Shown here one piece after another: positions 48,993 to 50,322 of a stretch of DNA of 50,322 bases. Where the stretch lies: contig SVKS01000008.1 in the NCBI GenBank assembly GCA_015068345.1, forward strand, positions 1 through 50,322. Reading direction: 5' to 3'. Source of the stretch: Oscillospiraceae bacterium (GTDB lineage: Bacteria; Bacillota; Clostridia; Oscillospirales; QAMX01). Within the stretch, counting starts at the first letter, position 1. Every line of letters starts with the position of its first letter. The position numbers and the translations under genes were made by a program. The notes under the pieces are model-generated. The model did not search any database. It was not told where the DNA came from and worked only from the letters and a program-made list of their open reading frames with translations.

Positions 48993-49180
48993 GTTGGTGT
49001 CTCCTTCTCTTTCGGAATTCGACAAGATTTTACCAGTATTTCCCTTTTGCCACCATGTGGTGTACCCCATAAAATGATCGGTTTCCCCTCGTTTTCCATA
49101 CCTTTTGCAAACGCCTCGCTTTTCTCTTTCCTCTAACGCCCTACTTTCCACAAGCTTTCAACTTTCCACTTGAAACCTCT

Positions 49181-49212
49181 CCCGGGCTGTGGAGGGTGTG
49201 TCACAGCCCGGG
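49181..49212. other. GC-rich hairpin in the 48993-49250 gap
   Basis: 11-bp perfect stem CCCGGGCTGTG/CACAGCCCGGG with a 10-nt loop but no T tract. The gap also holds TTTCAACTTTCCAC-type repeats (49157-49170) and no gene. Confidence 0.55.
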
Positions 49213-49250
49213 GTGTTCTGTCTCCCGCAATTACGGGGGATATACAGTAT

Positions 49251-49272
49251 TTAGCTTTGCTCCGCAAGGTAG
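49251..49272 (-). pseudogene. 3' scrap of a second copy of the large lipoprotein gene
   Basis: Minus strand reads (TA)CCTTGCGGAGCAAAGCTAA, the last codons YLAEQS-stop of the gene at 45850-48168. All 22 nt are identical to 48147-48168 but inverted. It lies downstream of the second SH3 gene, just as the complete gene lies downstream of the first, so it is the remains of a duplicated pair. Confidence 0.7.
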
Positions 49273-49320
49273 CCGGAAGCATGGTGGTCTTTCTTGTTTC
49301 AATTAACCAAAATTAACCAA

Positions 49321-49605
49321 TCAGTTCGGCCTAATGATATGCTCACACAAAACGTAACCGGTCAACGACCCATCTGGCATTCTTACGTGGAGCCATCCAT
49401 TGCTACAAAGGGTAGTAAGCATAATCAATTCCTGACCTCCAGAGAGCCTTCTAAGCATTGCACTGTTGATGCTTGTAGAAGCATAAAGGTAGGTCGCTTG
49501 CGTTGTATAACACCGGGGCAGCGCATTTACCGAATCTTCCTCTGGTTCCGCTGCATAAGCAAAGCCGGAAGCCAATGTCATAATCAAAGCCAACATGCAA
49601 AGCAT
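49321..49605 (-). CDS. Small secreted SH3-like protein, copy 2, 5' end disrupted
   Basis: 94 residues if started at ATG 49605. The mature part matches copy 1: RCYTTQATYLYASTSINSAM, LRRLSGGQELIML, WLHVRMPDGSLTGYVLCEH. Reading upstream in frame gives GKRVLS before MLCMLALIMTLASGFAYA, so the native signal peptide was probably MKRVLSMLCMLA... with its ATG replaced by GGT at 49623-49621, where the sequence passes into an IS481 fragment. The gene thus has lost its promoter, Shine-Dalgarno site and original start and may be silent. Confidence 0.75.
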   Translation of the reverse strand: MLCMLALIMTLASGFAYAAEPEEDSVNALPRCYTTQATYLYASTSINSAMLRRLSGGQELIMLTTLCSNGWLHVRMPDGSLTGYVLCEHIIRPN

Positions 49606-50012
49606 GGAAAGAACTCTTTTACCTTGCTCGTGTAAACCCGCTTTTCTGTGTCCAGTCGCGCAATCTTAAACTGTCGGTAGAAGATATCAAATAGCGGACT
49701 TCCTTCTTTCACTTGACGAATCGCCACGTGCCTATTGCCAAATGCTTCACTTAAGAAATATCCCTGACCCTTTAGCGTAATGAATCCTGTCTCCTTTACC
49801 TTATGTAGCTTGCATCCCTCCCCATACACCCACTCTTCCATTTTCCCTGTATACTCTCTGTTACTGGGGCGGTAGTGCATAGCCGGTGTGTCCAGTCCCA
49901 ATGCATGATGCGGCCTTCGGGTATTGTATTCCTCTCGAAAGAGACTGAACTTTTCAACAGCGTCAGCCTCGTCCTCAATTCTGACCAACTTCAACAGCTC
50001 CCCGTTTCTCAT
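49584..50012 (-). pseudogene. Internal/C-terminal fragment of an IS481-type transposase
   Basis: Contains FSLFREEYNTRRPHHALGLD and TPAMHYRPSNREYTGKMEEW, the C-terminal integrase-core motif, and the characteristic IS481 tail GFITLKGQGYFLSEAFGNRH, VAIRQVKEGSPLFDIFYRQF, RLDTEKRVYTSK. The DDE catalytic core is missing on the 5' side (only ~143 codons are left). On the 3' side the natural tail gives way after KRVYTSK to sequence of the SH3 gene. An insertion-sequence fragment that removed the start of the SH3 gene. Confidence 0.85.
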
Positions 50013-50250
50013 TGAATGTTTCCAATGCTTTAAGAAAGCCTTCGTGGATTTTGTGAATACCCTCTTGCGTGGCGCATCCTTGGATGATAATACTACAAGT
50101 ATACGGGTTTGGGATACCCAAGGTGTGCCTTGTGTATATACAAAGGCGATGCTTGCTAAGTCAAACCGAGTTGCGTAATTCCATCTCCAGGCCGAGGTGC
50201 ATTGTTATGCCCGGTTCAGGTAAACCAGACTTGTTTTTTGCAGATATAAA
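50013..50250. other. Intergenic stretch beside the transposase fragment
   Basis: The minus strand frame GIPNPYTCSIIIQGCATQEG followed by IHKIHEGFLKALETF is open (about 50125-49975) without a clear start or ribosome-binding site. It may be a remnant of another gene cut by the IS fragment. Nothing else recognised. Confidence 0.3.
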
Positions 50251-50306
50251 GACCACCGGCAAGATAATACTCAGAAATGAGTACTATCTTGCCGGTGGCT
50301 TTTTCG
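50251..50306 (+). terminator. Long-stem terminator at window end
   Basis: 22-bp stem (50251-50273 with 50278-50300, few mismatches) followed by TTTTT. Confidence 0.87.
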
Positions 50307-50322
50307 TCCATTTTATAAAATA

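Overview
The window looks like a chromosomal segment of an anaerobic, low-oxygen-adapted Clostridia bacterium. It is probably an uncultured gut member of the Oscillospirales/Christensenellales type, but family cannot be fixed from sequence alone. The basis is a T-box leader on thrS, Mini-RNase III, D-lactate dehydrogenase, a glycyl radical enzyme with its radical-SAM activase, many lipoproteins with Firmicute-type lipoboxes, strong Shine-Dalgarno sites and clear TTGnnn-17-TAtaaT promoters. GC-rich core genes alternate with AT-rich accessory islands.

Layout. 1-1650: 5' part of an AbiE type IV toxin-antitoxin pair beside a large-serine-recombinase remnant (mobile-element debris). 1650-8800: a degenerate PPP-type phosphatase, a sugar-phosphate isomerase-like protein, D-lactate dehydrogenase, DUF1294 protein plus Mini-RNase III, an orphan LolD-type ATPase with dCMP deaminase and a lipoprotein, then two tandemly duplicated lipoproteins. 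8800-9430: a gene-free mosaic of REP-like palindromes. 9430-13500: aldehyde dehydrogenase / Gfo-Idh-MocA oxidoreductase / SIS-domain operon, then a REP-associated tyrosine transposase (RAYT) whose stop codon lies inside a REP-like palindrome. 13780-22020: metallophosphoesterase, DUF1538 antiporter-like membrane protein with a PII-like partner, lipoprotein plus HAD phosphatase, and the radical-SAM/partner pair known as TIGR03916/TIGR03915. 22170-29130 (minus): one probable operon of ABC exporter, glycyl radical enzyme, EEP-family hydrolase and alpha-L-rhamnosidase. 29260-31400: T-box and thrS (without the TGS domain). 32200-33515: tRNA-Ser(GCU), then an AT-rich module with an array of unique hairpins separated by TGAAAT/ATTTCA, a four-helix-bundle protein and a hypothetical protein, bracketed by two near-identical copies of the tRNA terminator. 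33568-36841 (minus): glycyl-radical activase, GH2 beta-mannosidase-like enzyme and a 44-residue membrane protein.

37000-44600 contains lipoproteins, an IS21-like end, and a compact RiPP-type locus. A nucleotidyltransferase, a radical-SAM/SPASM enzyme, a PqqD-like leader-binding protein and an HprK-like kinase stand opposite a winged-helix regulator, which is followed after 4 nt by a 36-codon peptide gene that looks like the precursor. This combination is the best candidate in the window for a poorly described system; the hairpin array with the four-helix-bundle gene is the second.

44600-50322 is accessory: two XRE regulators, a zinc-ribbon protein, an SH3-like secreted protein followed by a large lipoprotein with a solute-binding C-terminus, and a decayed inverted second copy of that same gene pair. 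The decayed copy is joined at its 5' end to an IS481-type transposase fragment.
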